This document shows positions 8,917-18,200 of a stretch of DNA of 64,000 bases, one piece after another. The DNA lies in NCBI RefSeq assembly GCF_003289955.1, contig NZ_QLZR01000010.1, positions 21,561 to 85,560 on the forward strand. Direction: 5' to 3'. The stretch is from Planococcus halotolerans. Its GTDB lineage: Bacteria > Bacillota > Bacilli > Bacillales_A > Planococcaceae. Each line of letters starts with the position of its first letter. Position 1 is the first letter of the stretch. Made by a program: the position numbers and the translations under genes. The notes below the pieces were generated by a model. The model was not told the origin of the DNA, did not search any database, and was given only the letters and a program-made list of their open reading frames with translations.

Positions 8917-9022
8917 AAGACATTTCAACTTTTTTACAGAATTAAAGGTTTAATTGAGAAATAAAAGGTACTAAAGTCATATTCTATGGCTTGAACTGAC
9001 AGAAAAAAGTTAGACATATAAA

Positions 9023-9865
9023 TTAAGCAGCTTGTTGCACATGAGTTCGGTATACTACCGGACTCATGTTTTTTAATTTCTTCTTCATTTGTTTCTGGTT
9101 GTAACACACCATATAGTCATCCAGTTGCTGGCGGAAGTGGTCTACACTTTCAAATTCCTGTAGGTAGAAGAGCTCAGTATTGAGAATGCCAAAGAAGTTT
9201 TCAATCACGGCGTTGTCGAGGCAATTCCCCTTACGGCACATGCTTGGGGTGATGTTCCGGTTGACCAGTGCTGTCTGGTATTTTTCCATCTGGTAATGCC
9301 AGCCTTGGTCGGAATGGAGGACGAGTTCCACTGCGGGATCCAGACGCTCAAAAGCGTGTTCAAGCATGGTGGAAACCAGGTCATACATCGGTCGGCTCTG
9401 TACCGTGTAGGCAATAATTTCACTATTGAACAGATCCAGCACAGGCGATGGACAGAGCATCTGGCCAAAAAGGGCAAACTCCGTCACATCGGTCACCCAC
9501 TTCTGATTCGGTTTCTCGGCCATAAAATCCCGGCTCAGCACATTTGGTGCCACCTTCCCAACGTTGCCGCGGTACGAACGGTATTTCTTCATTCCCACCC
9601 GGCAGGTGTGGCCGATCGCTTTCATCAACTTCAGAACGGTTTTCGGATCGAGGTGAGTGCCTCTTTTGCCTAATTCGATTTGGATATTACAATGTCCATA
9701 GCGCCCTTTGTGCTCATGGTAGATTTCGGCGATGTTCGCTTTCACCTCTTTGTATTTGTCGGGACGCTCGTGGTGTTTGATCCAATAATAATAGGTACTT
9801 CTAGGAATGGATGCCGCCAGGATCATATAAACGACCTTGAAATCATGCCTTAGCTCGTAAATCAC
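9023..9865 (-). CDS. IS3-family transposase OrfB (DDE integrase domain)
   Basis: 280 residues starting with GTG. The N-terminal HTH_21-like part includes GRYGHCNIQIELGKRG, and the rve integrase core shows the catalytic triad in KWVTDVTEF (Asp), LHSDQGWHYQ (Asp) and CLDNAVIENFFG (Glu). In IS3 elements the active enzyme is an OrfAB fusion made by -1 frameshifting. Here the GTG overlaps the final stop of the orfA frame, as expected, but orfA itself is broken, so the element probably cannot move by itself. OrfB appears full length. Confidence 0.85.
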   Translation of the reverse strand: MIYELRHDFKVVYMILAASIPRSTYYYWIKHHERPDKYKEVKANIAEIYHEHKGRYGHCNIQIELGKRGTHLDPKTVLKLMKAIGHTCRVGMKKYRSYRGNVGKVAPNVLSRDFMAEKPNQKWVTDVTEFALFGQMLCPSPVLDLFNSEIIAYTVQSRPMYDLVSTMLEHAFERLDPAVELVLHSDQGWHYQMEKYQTALVNRNITPSMCRKGNCLDNAVIENFFGILNTELFYLQEFESVDHFRQQLDDYMVCYNQKQMKKKLKNMSPVVYRTHVQQAA

Positions 9866-10369
9866 TTGAGCTTTGAATTGCGCTGTTCCTGTTCCTTTTC
9901 CTTGACTAAAGCATTCAACTTTTATAAATACGCGTTCTATATACGCAGCCTTTCGACTTCTTTCTGGAGTGTTTCGTTCGATTCTTTTAGCGTTTCGGGT
10001 TTCTTCGGTTTCTCTTTCATCGATGGACGCCCCTTTTTCTTTGGAATGAGGGTCTCAATTCCGATTTGATCAAGTGTTTCCTTGTAGTTCGAGACGGTGA
10101 TTTTAGAAGGACATCCAAAACAACAGCTGCTTCCGAAGGGGACATCCACTATCATTCATATAAGTAAGCGAGTCCATTTTAAATCAGGGTGTGTAGTTTG
10201 TATACCGTTTCCGCAACCCGTCTTCGGGGTGATGCCGGTAACCTTCAATACAATGATGGGGCACTTGATGGTTCAGATTATGTCGCTTGGCAACTTGTCT
10301 TATCGATACATTGCCCGCTAAACACTCTCGAACAGCACGTATCTTCCTTTCAATCATAAATATCGCCAT
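9862..10369 (-). pseudogene. Decayed IS3 orfA
   Basis: The reading frame opens with MAIFMIERKIRAVRECLAG (helix-turn-helix part) and hits TGA after RYTNYTP. It shifts frame near 10130 and resumes with KITVSNYKETLDQIGIETL and a Lys-rich region. It is then interrupted by TAG and TAA just before the leucine-zipper tail KLNALVKEKEQEQRN. At least three stops and one frameshift are present, so no OrfA or OrfAB can be made. Confidence 0.75.
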
Positions 10370-10637
10370 AGAAAAACTGCACCTCCATTGTTAGTTGTGT
10401 TTAACAATGGAGGTGCAGTTCATGGCTTCATATCTGCTTTTCTTTTAGTTTGTTCATAAAACTCACTAGTCAGTTGACAAAATAGTGTCAATTCCGCATT
10501 TAAAAACTTGGTATATTCCATAACGCTAACTTTTTGTATGTCATAACGCTAAATGTAATTAGAACCGCTACCTTCATAAAACTGAAGCTTGAATATCCCG
10601 ATATAAAAATACATTCCACGTAAATCATATGGTCAAC

Positions 10638-11099
10638 TTAATTTAAAGTAGTTATTGTTAAGAAATCTTCAATTACTTTTTTATGATTGTCTACAATCTC
10701 TTTTGGTATCTCGTCAAATGAAAAAAATTCGAAATTTATTGACTCCGCTTCGTCAATAATTAATTCTCCTTCAAATTCTTCTGTATAGTAGGCGACTGTA
10801 ACAACAAAAAACTCATCACCATTTTCTGCTTTCAAGTGATTCTGTTTTCCTGAATAAACGTTGATTAAGTTTAATTTATTTATTTTTAAACCCGTCTCTT
10901 CAAATACCTCTCTTCTTGCAACTTCTTCTGTCGATTCTCCTAACTCCATTAACCCTCCAGGAAGTCCCCAAGAATTTTTTGGGAATTTTCTATGTTGTAG
11001 TAGCACTTCTTTATTCTTATTAAGAATAATTGCAACAGATCCCACTAATATTAAGGGTCTTTTTCCTACAACTTCTCTCAAGTCTTGTATATATCCCAT
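10638..11099 (-). CDS. NUDIX hydrolase
   Basis: 153 residues with a complete Nudix box, G-x5-E-x7-REVFEETG (about residues 48-70), which binds divalent metal and cleaves nucleoside diphosphate-X compounds. The N-terminal part (LREVVGKRPLILVGSVAIIL) is common among small ADP-ribose/dNTP pyrophosphatase-like Nudix proteins of bacilli. It stands alone between the IS3 copy and a stretch of about 570 bp without a clear gene. A house-cleaning or cargo role is likely. The substrate cannot be assigned. Confidence 0.88.
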   Translation of the reverse strand: MGYIQDLREVVGKRPLILVGSVAIILNKNKEVLLQHRKFPKNSWGLPGGLMELGESTEEVARREVFEETGLKINKLNLINVYSGKQNHLKAENGDEFFVVTVAYYTEEFEGELIIDEAESINFEFFSFDEIPKEIVDNHKKVIEDFLTITTLN

Positions 11100-11669
11100 A
11101 TTACTCCCCTTTTCTTTAAAAATACTTATTAATACTCAAAAATTGTTACTGAATTTATAAAGAGAAATTGTAATAATTTATAGAAATTATATTAAATGCT
11201 TCTTTTCTAAAAGTCTCCTTTATGATTCCGCTAAGTCAAGATATTTGAATGAACGTAGAATATCTTCTTATAAACAAAAGGAAAACGTAATTCAAAGTTT
11301 GGGAAGTTGGATTATATACTTCCATTAAAGAACTATCGCCTTACTGAATTAAAAAAGCGTAACAGTATCATTTGCAAACTTGCAAAATAGTCGATATTAG
11401 TGCTCGCTGTAAATTAATTTTTATGACTCCCATTTAGCTGCATGACTATAGTTTAAATAATCTCTTAGTAAAGAGACCTACTGACTTTTTTTATACTACT
11501 AAATCAGTTTTCACACTAATATAACTTGAGTCAATCAGTGCAACAGTAATGCATTTGGATAGTTAAATTTTTATTTTGACAAGTAAATGGATTGAAAGAA
11601 AAGCACCTGGTTCTTTGATATAGTGAGATTATCGAAAAATCACTATTAAACAAAAGAGATGCCCCCTAT
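11100..11669 (+). other. Region without a recognisable gene
   Basis: About 570 bp of AT-rich DNA. I see no frame with a ribosome site and a convincing protein. Scattered short frames suggest eroded insertion-sequence or gene debris. Confidence 0.4.
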
Positions 11670-11819
11670 ATGATAAATGAAAATCAATACAACAATCAAT
11701 GGGCGAATGAATTACATTCGTTTTTTCCTGAGCTTGAAATCTTTAGACACCTCCAGAAGCCAGTAGTACCAAAACCTTTTAGTATTCATAGAACAAAGAT
11801 ATACATAAGCTCATATTAA
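11670..11819 (+). CDS. Short ORF, possibly the 5' fragment of a lost gene
   Basis: A 49-codon frame too short for routine gene calling. It begins MINENQYNNQWANELHSFF and continues with a charged and aromatic composition that looks coding. It ends about 50 bp before the transposase remnant at 11868, so an insertion may have removed the rest of the gene. There is only a weak AAGAGAT site in front of the ATG. Confidence 0.25.
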   Translation: MINENQYNNQWANELHSFFPELEIFRHLQKPVVPKPFSIHRTKIYISSY

Positions 11820-11867
11820 CGTTAGAGATAAAATATTTAATAAAAAGCGAAGTGCCTCATAGAGATA

Positions 11868-12257
11868 CTTTCTTACCGGCTGACCCTCGACTTCGTCTTG
11901 GAATCGTTGAGCCCAACCCTGCCCATTATCGAAAAACAGGCTGTCTACCGCACAACCATCCATTCCGACCAAGGTTGGCATTACCAGCATCGGGACTGGA
12001 TGAAGGCGTTGAAGAAGCAACGGATCTTCCAAAGCATGTCCCGGAAAGGGACCTGTGCCGATAACGTGGCCATGGAAAACTTCTTCGGCCTCCTGAAGCA
12101 GAAGGTCTATTACGGAGAAGCATTGATATCATACGAAGAATTAAAACAGCGGAGCGAACAATACATAACCTATTACAACAACGAACGCATCAAACAAAAA
12201 TTTGCCGGCATGAGCCCGGTGCAATACCGGACACATGCCAGCCAATTAGCTGCATAA
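11868..12257 (+). pseudogene. IS3-family transposase remnant (C-terminal half of OrfB)
   Basis: Only the second half of an IS3 OrfB is left. It has the second catalytic Asp in TIHSDQGWHYQ, the Glu in NVAMENFFGLLK and the typical ending YNNERIKQKFAGMSPVQYR. The upstream N-terminal half and orfA are missing. It differs from the copy at 9023-9865, so it comes from another element. The frame is open from about 11868 (SYRLTLDF) but lacks its own start signal. Confidence 0.75.
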
Positions 12258-12510
12258 ATAAAACTCTAACTTTAAGGGGGCACTCTAACCTGCTTGCGAA
12301 TAACCCTGGCTTTTCTTTAGATCTACACTAACTCCAATTTAACTCTGGACTTATAAACTCTATATTGAAGAGGAATCCCTGGTCTTAATGGTATAATTAC
12401 TTGAAGTAGCTAACAAAAATTATTTTCAACTTGGTTTTATTAACTTAAATTAGAGTGCTTTTTATTTTAGTACTGAAAAAGGAATAAATTAAAACCTTAT
12501 TTTAAAAAGA

Positions 12511-13248
12511 ATGAATAGGATGTGTTTTTTTTTGAAAAAATCTCAAGTTATTCTCGGTGTTCCTGGAAATTGGAAAAATAGAACGGAATTACTTCAGGCT
12601 GTCTCTTCTAAGAACGCGGGATATTTAATGGCTGGTTTTGTACTCCTTAATACAAAAAAGGATATTGACTTTCAAGTGGAGGTTTCGGAACATGACCCAA
12701 GTTTAAAGGAAGCTTTCTATGATAGTGAAATAGTTGATAAGAATCTTATAAATAAGATTGAACAACATACTTTTATAGTGAATTTAATAGCCGATGTAAA
12801 TGGCCTTGAGGGAATTAAAGAAGCTATCGATGCTTGTTCAGCTTTATTGAATGCTGGTGGTCTAGCAGTTAAAGTTGAAACCGCTGGGCTAATATACTCT
12901 AAAGAAGAATGGTTTCAACTATTTAGAAACCAAGAGCCATTTCCAATATATTCACATTTTGTAATTCTTACTGAAGAAGAAGAGCTTTATTTTTCATGTG
13001 GAATGAAAGCATTCGGTTTACCAGATGTAGCAATTCCTTCTTCGATTCCAGCTGAAGAAGCAGCTGAACTGCTAAATAATTTTAATCTCTATAATATAAT
13101 TGAAGAACCAAATTTTAAGGACGGTGAAATTTTTGATTTTGAATTAACTTCTCAAAGTTTTGTTGTTAAACAAATAGAGGATGTGAGGTATACAGAAGAT
13201 GATGTTTTTTTTAATCCATTTGGATTACTCAATCTTATTCCAGTGTAA
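12511..13248 (+). CDS. DUF4261-like protein
   Basis: 245 residues, soluble and acidic. It opens with KSQVILGVPGNWKNRTELLQ and has a middle part (GLEGIKEAIDACSALLNAGG, then VKVETAGLIYSKEEW) that recalls DUF4261 proteins, which are found scattered in bacteria and sometimes near RHS or secretion-associated toxin loci. No function is known. The start is uncertain: ATG at 12511, ATG at 12520 or TTG at 12532 are all in frame, and the AATAGGATG stretch favours the later ones. It is surrounded by insertion-sequence remnants and could be an orphan immunity-type gene, which is inference. Confidence 0.5.
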   Translation: MNRMCFFLKKSQVILGVPGNWKNRTELLQAVSSKNAGYLMAGFVLLNTKKDIDFQVEVSEHDPSLKEAFYDSEIVDKNLINKIEQHTFIVNLIADVNGLEGIKEAIDACSALLNAGGLAVKVETAGLIYSKEEWFQLFRNQEPFPIYSHFVILTEEEELYFSCGMKAFGLPDVAIPSSIPAEEAAELLNNFNLYNIIEEPNFKDGEIFDFELTSQSFVVKQIEDVRYTEDDVFFNPFGLLNLIPV

Positions 13249-13299
13249 ACAAGTGGTATAACAAGTTTTTCTTCTAACATAAAGGAAGTTTTAAAAAAG

Positions 13300-14715
13300 T
13301 TTCAACTTGGCCCCATTTAATGGGCAATTTATAAAAACCATACTGCAGTATGGTTGCCATTAGATGACTTTGGTATTGTTCCGGAGTCATCTTTTTTAGA
13401 TTCCATTATTTCCGCGTTCTTTTGTAATGCTCCATGTAATCATCCACCAGTCCTTGCAATTCCCCAAACTGTTGCTTGTTTATTATCGACATCATCTTTG
13501 AAGTGACCAAAAAATGATTAAATGGGGGCGTTGTCGAGGCAGTTGCCCGACGGGATATCGATTGGGCCAATCCCATTTCCTTCACGCGTTGGTGGTATTC
13601 CGGATGGGTATAGTGGAAACCTTGATCGGAATGGATCATGGCTTCTGGGTGAATATTGCCATCCAGCGCTGCCTTCAGTTCCTTCAGCATGCGATAAACA
13701 ATTCCATCGTGAGTGTCGTCGTGACTTCATAGACGACGATTTCCGGGGTCGCGATATCTTTTGCGGCGGACAGATACGCCATTTGCCCCGAGTGGTTGGG
13801 CTGGCACGTGATATCGATCACGAATACCTTACCGGGTACATTTTGTTCAAACTTGCGGTTCAACAGGTTGGGACAGACGGCGTGTTCCTGTGTGGCTTTG
13901 TCGATTTGCTTATAGAGATTCGCTCGCCGGACTTTGGCGAAGAGGTTGAATTTACGTATGAGGCGCTTGTGGTTCTTCGGCGTTTCCAACAATTCAACGA
14001 GTACCATATAAAAGGTGCGATACCCAATTTTCCTACGATGCGCATCGTAGATCCTTTTGACCAACAGGTAATCTCAGTAGTCTCCTGTTCTTCGCAAATG
14101 GCATGCTGTTCCACTTTCTCGAGCCAAGCGTAATAGCCACTCCGACTGACACCCGCTGTGCGGCAAAGGCTTTCCACCAAATTCTTCAGTTGGAATTTTC
14201 AAACCACCGCATTGATCGCTTCGAATTTTTCCACCGGGGTCAGCTGCGTTTCCTCGCCTGCCTCTCGAGCTCCTCGAGCTTTTTTAGCAACTCATTTTCC
14301 GCTTCAAGGTATTTGATGCGTGCTTCAGCTTTCTTCAGCTTTTTCTTCGCTGAGAGCTCTTTCTCAGAAGGGCGTCCGGTACTACTCTTTCCACGACGCT
14401 CTTCGAAGAAAGCATCTTCTCCATAAAGCCTGAACGTTGTGCGCCACCGGTTCAAAGATGAGCTCGCTTTTTTGAGCCGATAACGGTTAAATCAACCGCA
14501 CTTTCACTAAAGATTTGAGCAGGGCCCTTGCCTGTCTGGTGTTCCTTTACCGCGTGAATTTTGAATTTGGGGGTTCATTGAATATGATTTTACTCATTTG
14601 ACCTTTTCCCGTCCAAGGTAGCTAAATTTTGTATACCGGGGTCTAAAAACACAAAAAACCCCAAATGGGGTCACTTTTTTAGAGTGTCTACCATTTGGGG
14701 TTCAGTTCTTACAAA
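13300..14715 (-). mobile_element. Degenerate IS3-family element
   Basis: A second full-length-scale IS3 copy, with approximate ends. Near the left end are CAACTTGGCCCCATTTAATG-like sequences, and near the right end is a CCCCAAATGGGG hairpin followed by an ACCATTTGGGG repeat. The transposase frames inside are broken in several places. Positions 14456-14901 contain the element's end and otherwise no gene that I can see. Confidence 0.6.
13406..14455 (-). pseudogene. Frameshifted IS3 transposase genes (orfA/orfB)
   Basis: Pieces of both IS3 genes appear in successive frames. The orfA part (14240-14455) has KKLKKAEARIKYLEAENELL, a coiled-coil leucine zipper. The orfB parts include VCRTAGVSRSGYYAWLEK-like sequence (14180 downwards), RKIGYRTF, FVIDITC...GQMAYLSAAKDI and MIHSDQGFHYTHPEYHQ. 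At least three frameshifts separate them, so no active transposase is made. Confidence 0.75.
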
Positions 14716-14901
14716 AATCTTTTTTAAAAAATATCTGCTGTTGATAAAGAAGCTTTTCCGCTTTGAGTAATTCACTTACAATCCGAAGCCGCAATAGAAC
14801 TTTTATTATCTTTTAATCTATTGTTTGAATATTGTTGAGGAGGCAAAAATAATTCTATAAGAAAAGAAATTTACAAAATTCTAGTTAAAAGAGATACCGG
14901 A

Positions 14902-15264
14902 TTATTTGTTATTCTCTAGTTCTTCTACATGCTCTAAGAACAAATCTTGAAGTTCTCCTTCAGTGTCCATGGAATTTAAGAACAGTTTAGGCTCCACGGA
15001 GTCTTTTTCATTTACAGGAATGCTTCCATCTATAATTCCTAATATAGAGGAAATAGTATCCACCATAGTTTGTTCAATTATTTTTAGTAAAATTTTTCTT
15101 TTGTCTTCTGGTAAGCTATTATAAAGATTTAAAGCATCTTTATAATATGGATCAGTTTTAGCATCCACTACTGCTGTCTTATATAAATTTTTATAGTCTT
15201 CAAGATTTTCCCTAACAATTAAATCGTAGAGTGATTTTGCAAACATTTCATTCATACTTTTCAC
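14902..15264 (-). CDS. Probable immunity protein for the RHS toxin
   Basis: A 120-residue acidic, mostly helical protein with no recognised domain (starts MKSMNEMFAKSLYDLI). It lies 9 bp downstream of the large RHS gene, on the same strand, with the AT-rich base use of the toxin's C-terminal end. That position, immediately after the toxin tip, is where immunity genes of polymorphic toxins are found. Function by direct similarity cannot be claimed. Confidence 0.6.
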   Translation of the reverse strand: MKSMNEMFAKSLYDLIVRENLEDYKNLYKTAVVDAKTDPYYKDALNLYNSLPEDKRKILLKIIEQTMVDTISSILGIIDGSIPVNEKDSVEPKLFLNSMDTEGELQDLFLEHVEELENNK

Positions 15265-15273
15265 CTCATTTCT

Positions 15274-18200
15274 TTATTTTTTCTTTTTATTTCTAACTTC
15301 TGTATACATCTTTTTGTTTTTTGCTATTAGTTTCTTCAACTGAGAATTAGGAACATCAGGATAAACTCTTCTAAGCTCCTTAATATCTCTTGCTATTAAA
15401 TCACGTGCATTGCGGAATCCTTTAGTATTTCTTGATACTATCCCTCTCTCTCCTTTAACTCTATGACCCACCTTCGGAACATTAATAGAGGGTCCATTTT
15501 TTTCACTATAATTTTTAACTAATTTTTTCATTACAGCTTTTTGACCAACATGGTGAGCATCTAACCCCTTGGCGCCTCTAATTTGGCTATACCCCCCCAC
15601 TCTATATTTTTGTGTTCTAGCTTTATTTAATACTTTGCTCTTAACTTTGACGGTTCGATTTTGCTTAAGAGACTTAGCATAATACTTCTTATGCTTTAAT
15701 CCCTTCGCACCTTTTGAAATCGCTTTTACGCCATACTTCGCCATTCCGCCGCCTGGAACAAAATTCAATCCAATCATTCCTACGGCACTAGCCTTATGGT
15801 ACCACTTGGATTTCGGACTACGAAGCGTCCGGATATCGTCCCCGAGCGCGAAATTATAACCTTTCTTGGCGTACTTCTTCGTGGATTTCCACCCTTTTTG
15901 CATCCATTTCGGCGCATGGCCGTCCGGATCGATGTTATTGACCGGATCTGCATCGGCATACAAGTAGCGGTTCAAGGATGTTGGCTCATCTTCTTCTCCC
16001 AGATATTCATCCTGAACGATAAAGCGGCCAATGGATGGATCATAATCCCGCCATCCCATTAAATAAAGATTAGTGTCTTTATCATAATGGACACCGTATT
16101 TTCCGACATAGCGATAAGGGTTGGCATCCGCCAATTCCTGATTTCCAGTAATGGCAATCACATTACCCCATTCATCGTAATCGTAGGCAGCAGCCACCGT
16201 TCCGGCTGAATCGGTTAATGCAATCACGTCGCCACGTGCGTTAAATTGATAGTAATAGACAATCTCATTATACCGCATACTCAACAGATTGCCGTCTCCA
16301 TCTCGATAGAAGTTGGATACACTCTGCGGTACACCCCCGGTTTCCTTCGTGATGGAGAAAATTTCGCCGTTCGTATCCCGGTGATAATGGAAATGTGAAT
16401 GCTCCAGCAGTTTGGTTTTCGATAGCCGGTTGCCGTCGTGATCATACTCGTATAGGAGATCCTCTATGACTTTTCCGTTAACCGTCTTCTTCACCGTGAT
16501 CAGCTGGTCGTCGTTATTATAGCCATAATCGATGACGGTTGTGTTGCTACCTTCGGTTATTGTTTTCTTCGTCAAGGCACCCGCTGCATTGTAATCAAAC
16601 TTGGTGGTGCTGAACAGGACCCCCGTCGTCTCATTAAAGAGCTTATGCTCCAATAAGCGATTGCCCGTGGTATATACATAAGTTTCCTTCGTTTTCTGGG
16701 TCGTCAGGTTCTCGATTTTGGTGACGTTCGAGTTGCCGTCGTACGTGTACTTGTACTTTTTGCCGTTGGCGTCGACCGTTTCCAGGTTCCCAATTGGATT
16801 GTACGTATACTTCTTGATTTTGGTTCCTTGGGTGATCTGCGTCACTTGTTCCGTCGCGGAGTATTGGTATGCCAAATCAATGATCAGGCTATTGCTCTTA
16901 TTCGTCGCTTTGAGGGTCTTTATTTTAGATTCCCCACTGTACGTCAAAGCGGTGGTAACTCCAGGTGCTATCACTTTGGAAATCGAGTCATCCACCAAGT
17001 ACTCGTACTTGTACGAATCGAAGTTGGGAGTGGTGATTTCTTTGACCCGTTCATTGGCATCGTAATAGACAACCGTATCCCCAAGGAAATTCGTGAGCGT
17101 CTCGGTTTCCTCTTTATCATTGAACTGGTTAATCGTTTCGGTGCCGGTGTGCGAGATCGATTCCTTAATCAATCGGTTGTTGGCATCGTATTGATAAATG
17201 GTCGTACTGTCAAAGAATCCGTCGCCATCCGGGTCGTACTGAACCGGCACGACAATCGTCTCGTCGTAGATCCACGACTTCAAGACGTTGTCATTTTCGT
17301 CATAGTACTTGCGGGTTTCGGTCTTTTTCCCGTCGGCAACGCCTGTCTCTTTGACAAGTCGGCCAAGTTCATCGTATTTCAAGGTGACTTCGTGCGTCTG
17401 TGCGGGCTTGCTGCCTTCGGTGCTTGTAATCAGTTTCCCGGTGACTTGCCCCAAGTCGTCATAGGTATATTGTGTGACCGTAAGAACAGCTTCATTGTTT
17501 TGGTTTTTCGAAGCCGTCGTTTCTTTCTTCAGCTGCCCTTCCTGGTCGTATTCCCAGTCGGTGACTGTACCCGTTGCGTCTTCCGACTTTGTTTTATCGC
17601 CGGCCGCATTATAGGTATAGGTGATTTTCTTGCCTTCTGCATCTGTCACAGACAACAATTGGCCATTGGCGTCGTGCACTTCCGTATTGGTGCCCAAAGC
17701 GTCTAATGTGACAGCTAAATTCCCTTCACCATCAATCAGCGTCCAGATTTCTACCGGCGCGTCGGCTGACTCTTTCATATACATGACTTCATTGTTCTTG
17801 TCATAACGGTATTCGCTGGTGACGCCGGTTCCGCTAAGTGTCTTTTTCTCATTTCCAACGGCATCGAATTCTGTGGTCTGAACGATGGTGGCTTGATTTC
17901 CAGAAGCATCTGTGTAGGATACCAGCTGATTTACCTCATCGTAATTGTAGTAGGTGGTCCCTTTTTTATATAAAGTATTGGTGACCGTATCGTATGCCCA
18001 ATCTTCATCTCTCGTTTTATTAGAGTTGGCATCGTAAAACGATTTTCGCTGGTTCTTCAGTGGATCCGTTGTAGCTTCTAAGCGGCCTAGCGAATCGTAT
18101 TGGTTGCTTGTGATGTGGCCACTTCCATCTTTTTCAGCGGTTTGCTGGCCCAGCATGTTGTATTGGAACACTTCCGTTTTGGTGACGAATTCTTCCGGTT

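Larger units (their letters stand above)
8992..10422 (-). mobile_element. IS3-family (IS150-like) insertion sequence with target duplication
   Basis: The element is 1,431 bp long. Both ends begin TGAACTG as inverted repeats, and the inner parts also match (GTTAGACA and GTTAAACA). It is flanked by a perfect 5-bp direct repeat TGGCT (8987-8991 and 10423-10427), which defines its borders exactly. It contains a decayed orfA and an orfB that still reads through. Confidence 0.85.

Noticed and set aside
10420..10521. 33-codon minus-strand ORF beginning MEYTKFLNAELTLFCQL at the IS3 border
   Set aside because: It looks coding but lacks a ribosome site, and its stop is the first bases of the IS end. 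Without the IS it would also stop within one codon, so it cannot be shown to be a truncated gene.
16828..17706. Plus-strand ORF of 292 codons inside the RHS gene
   Set aside because: It is the antisense shadow of YD repeats, which leave long open frames on the opposite strand.
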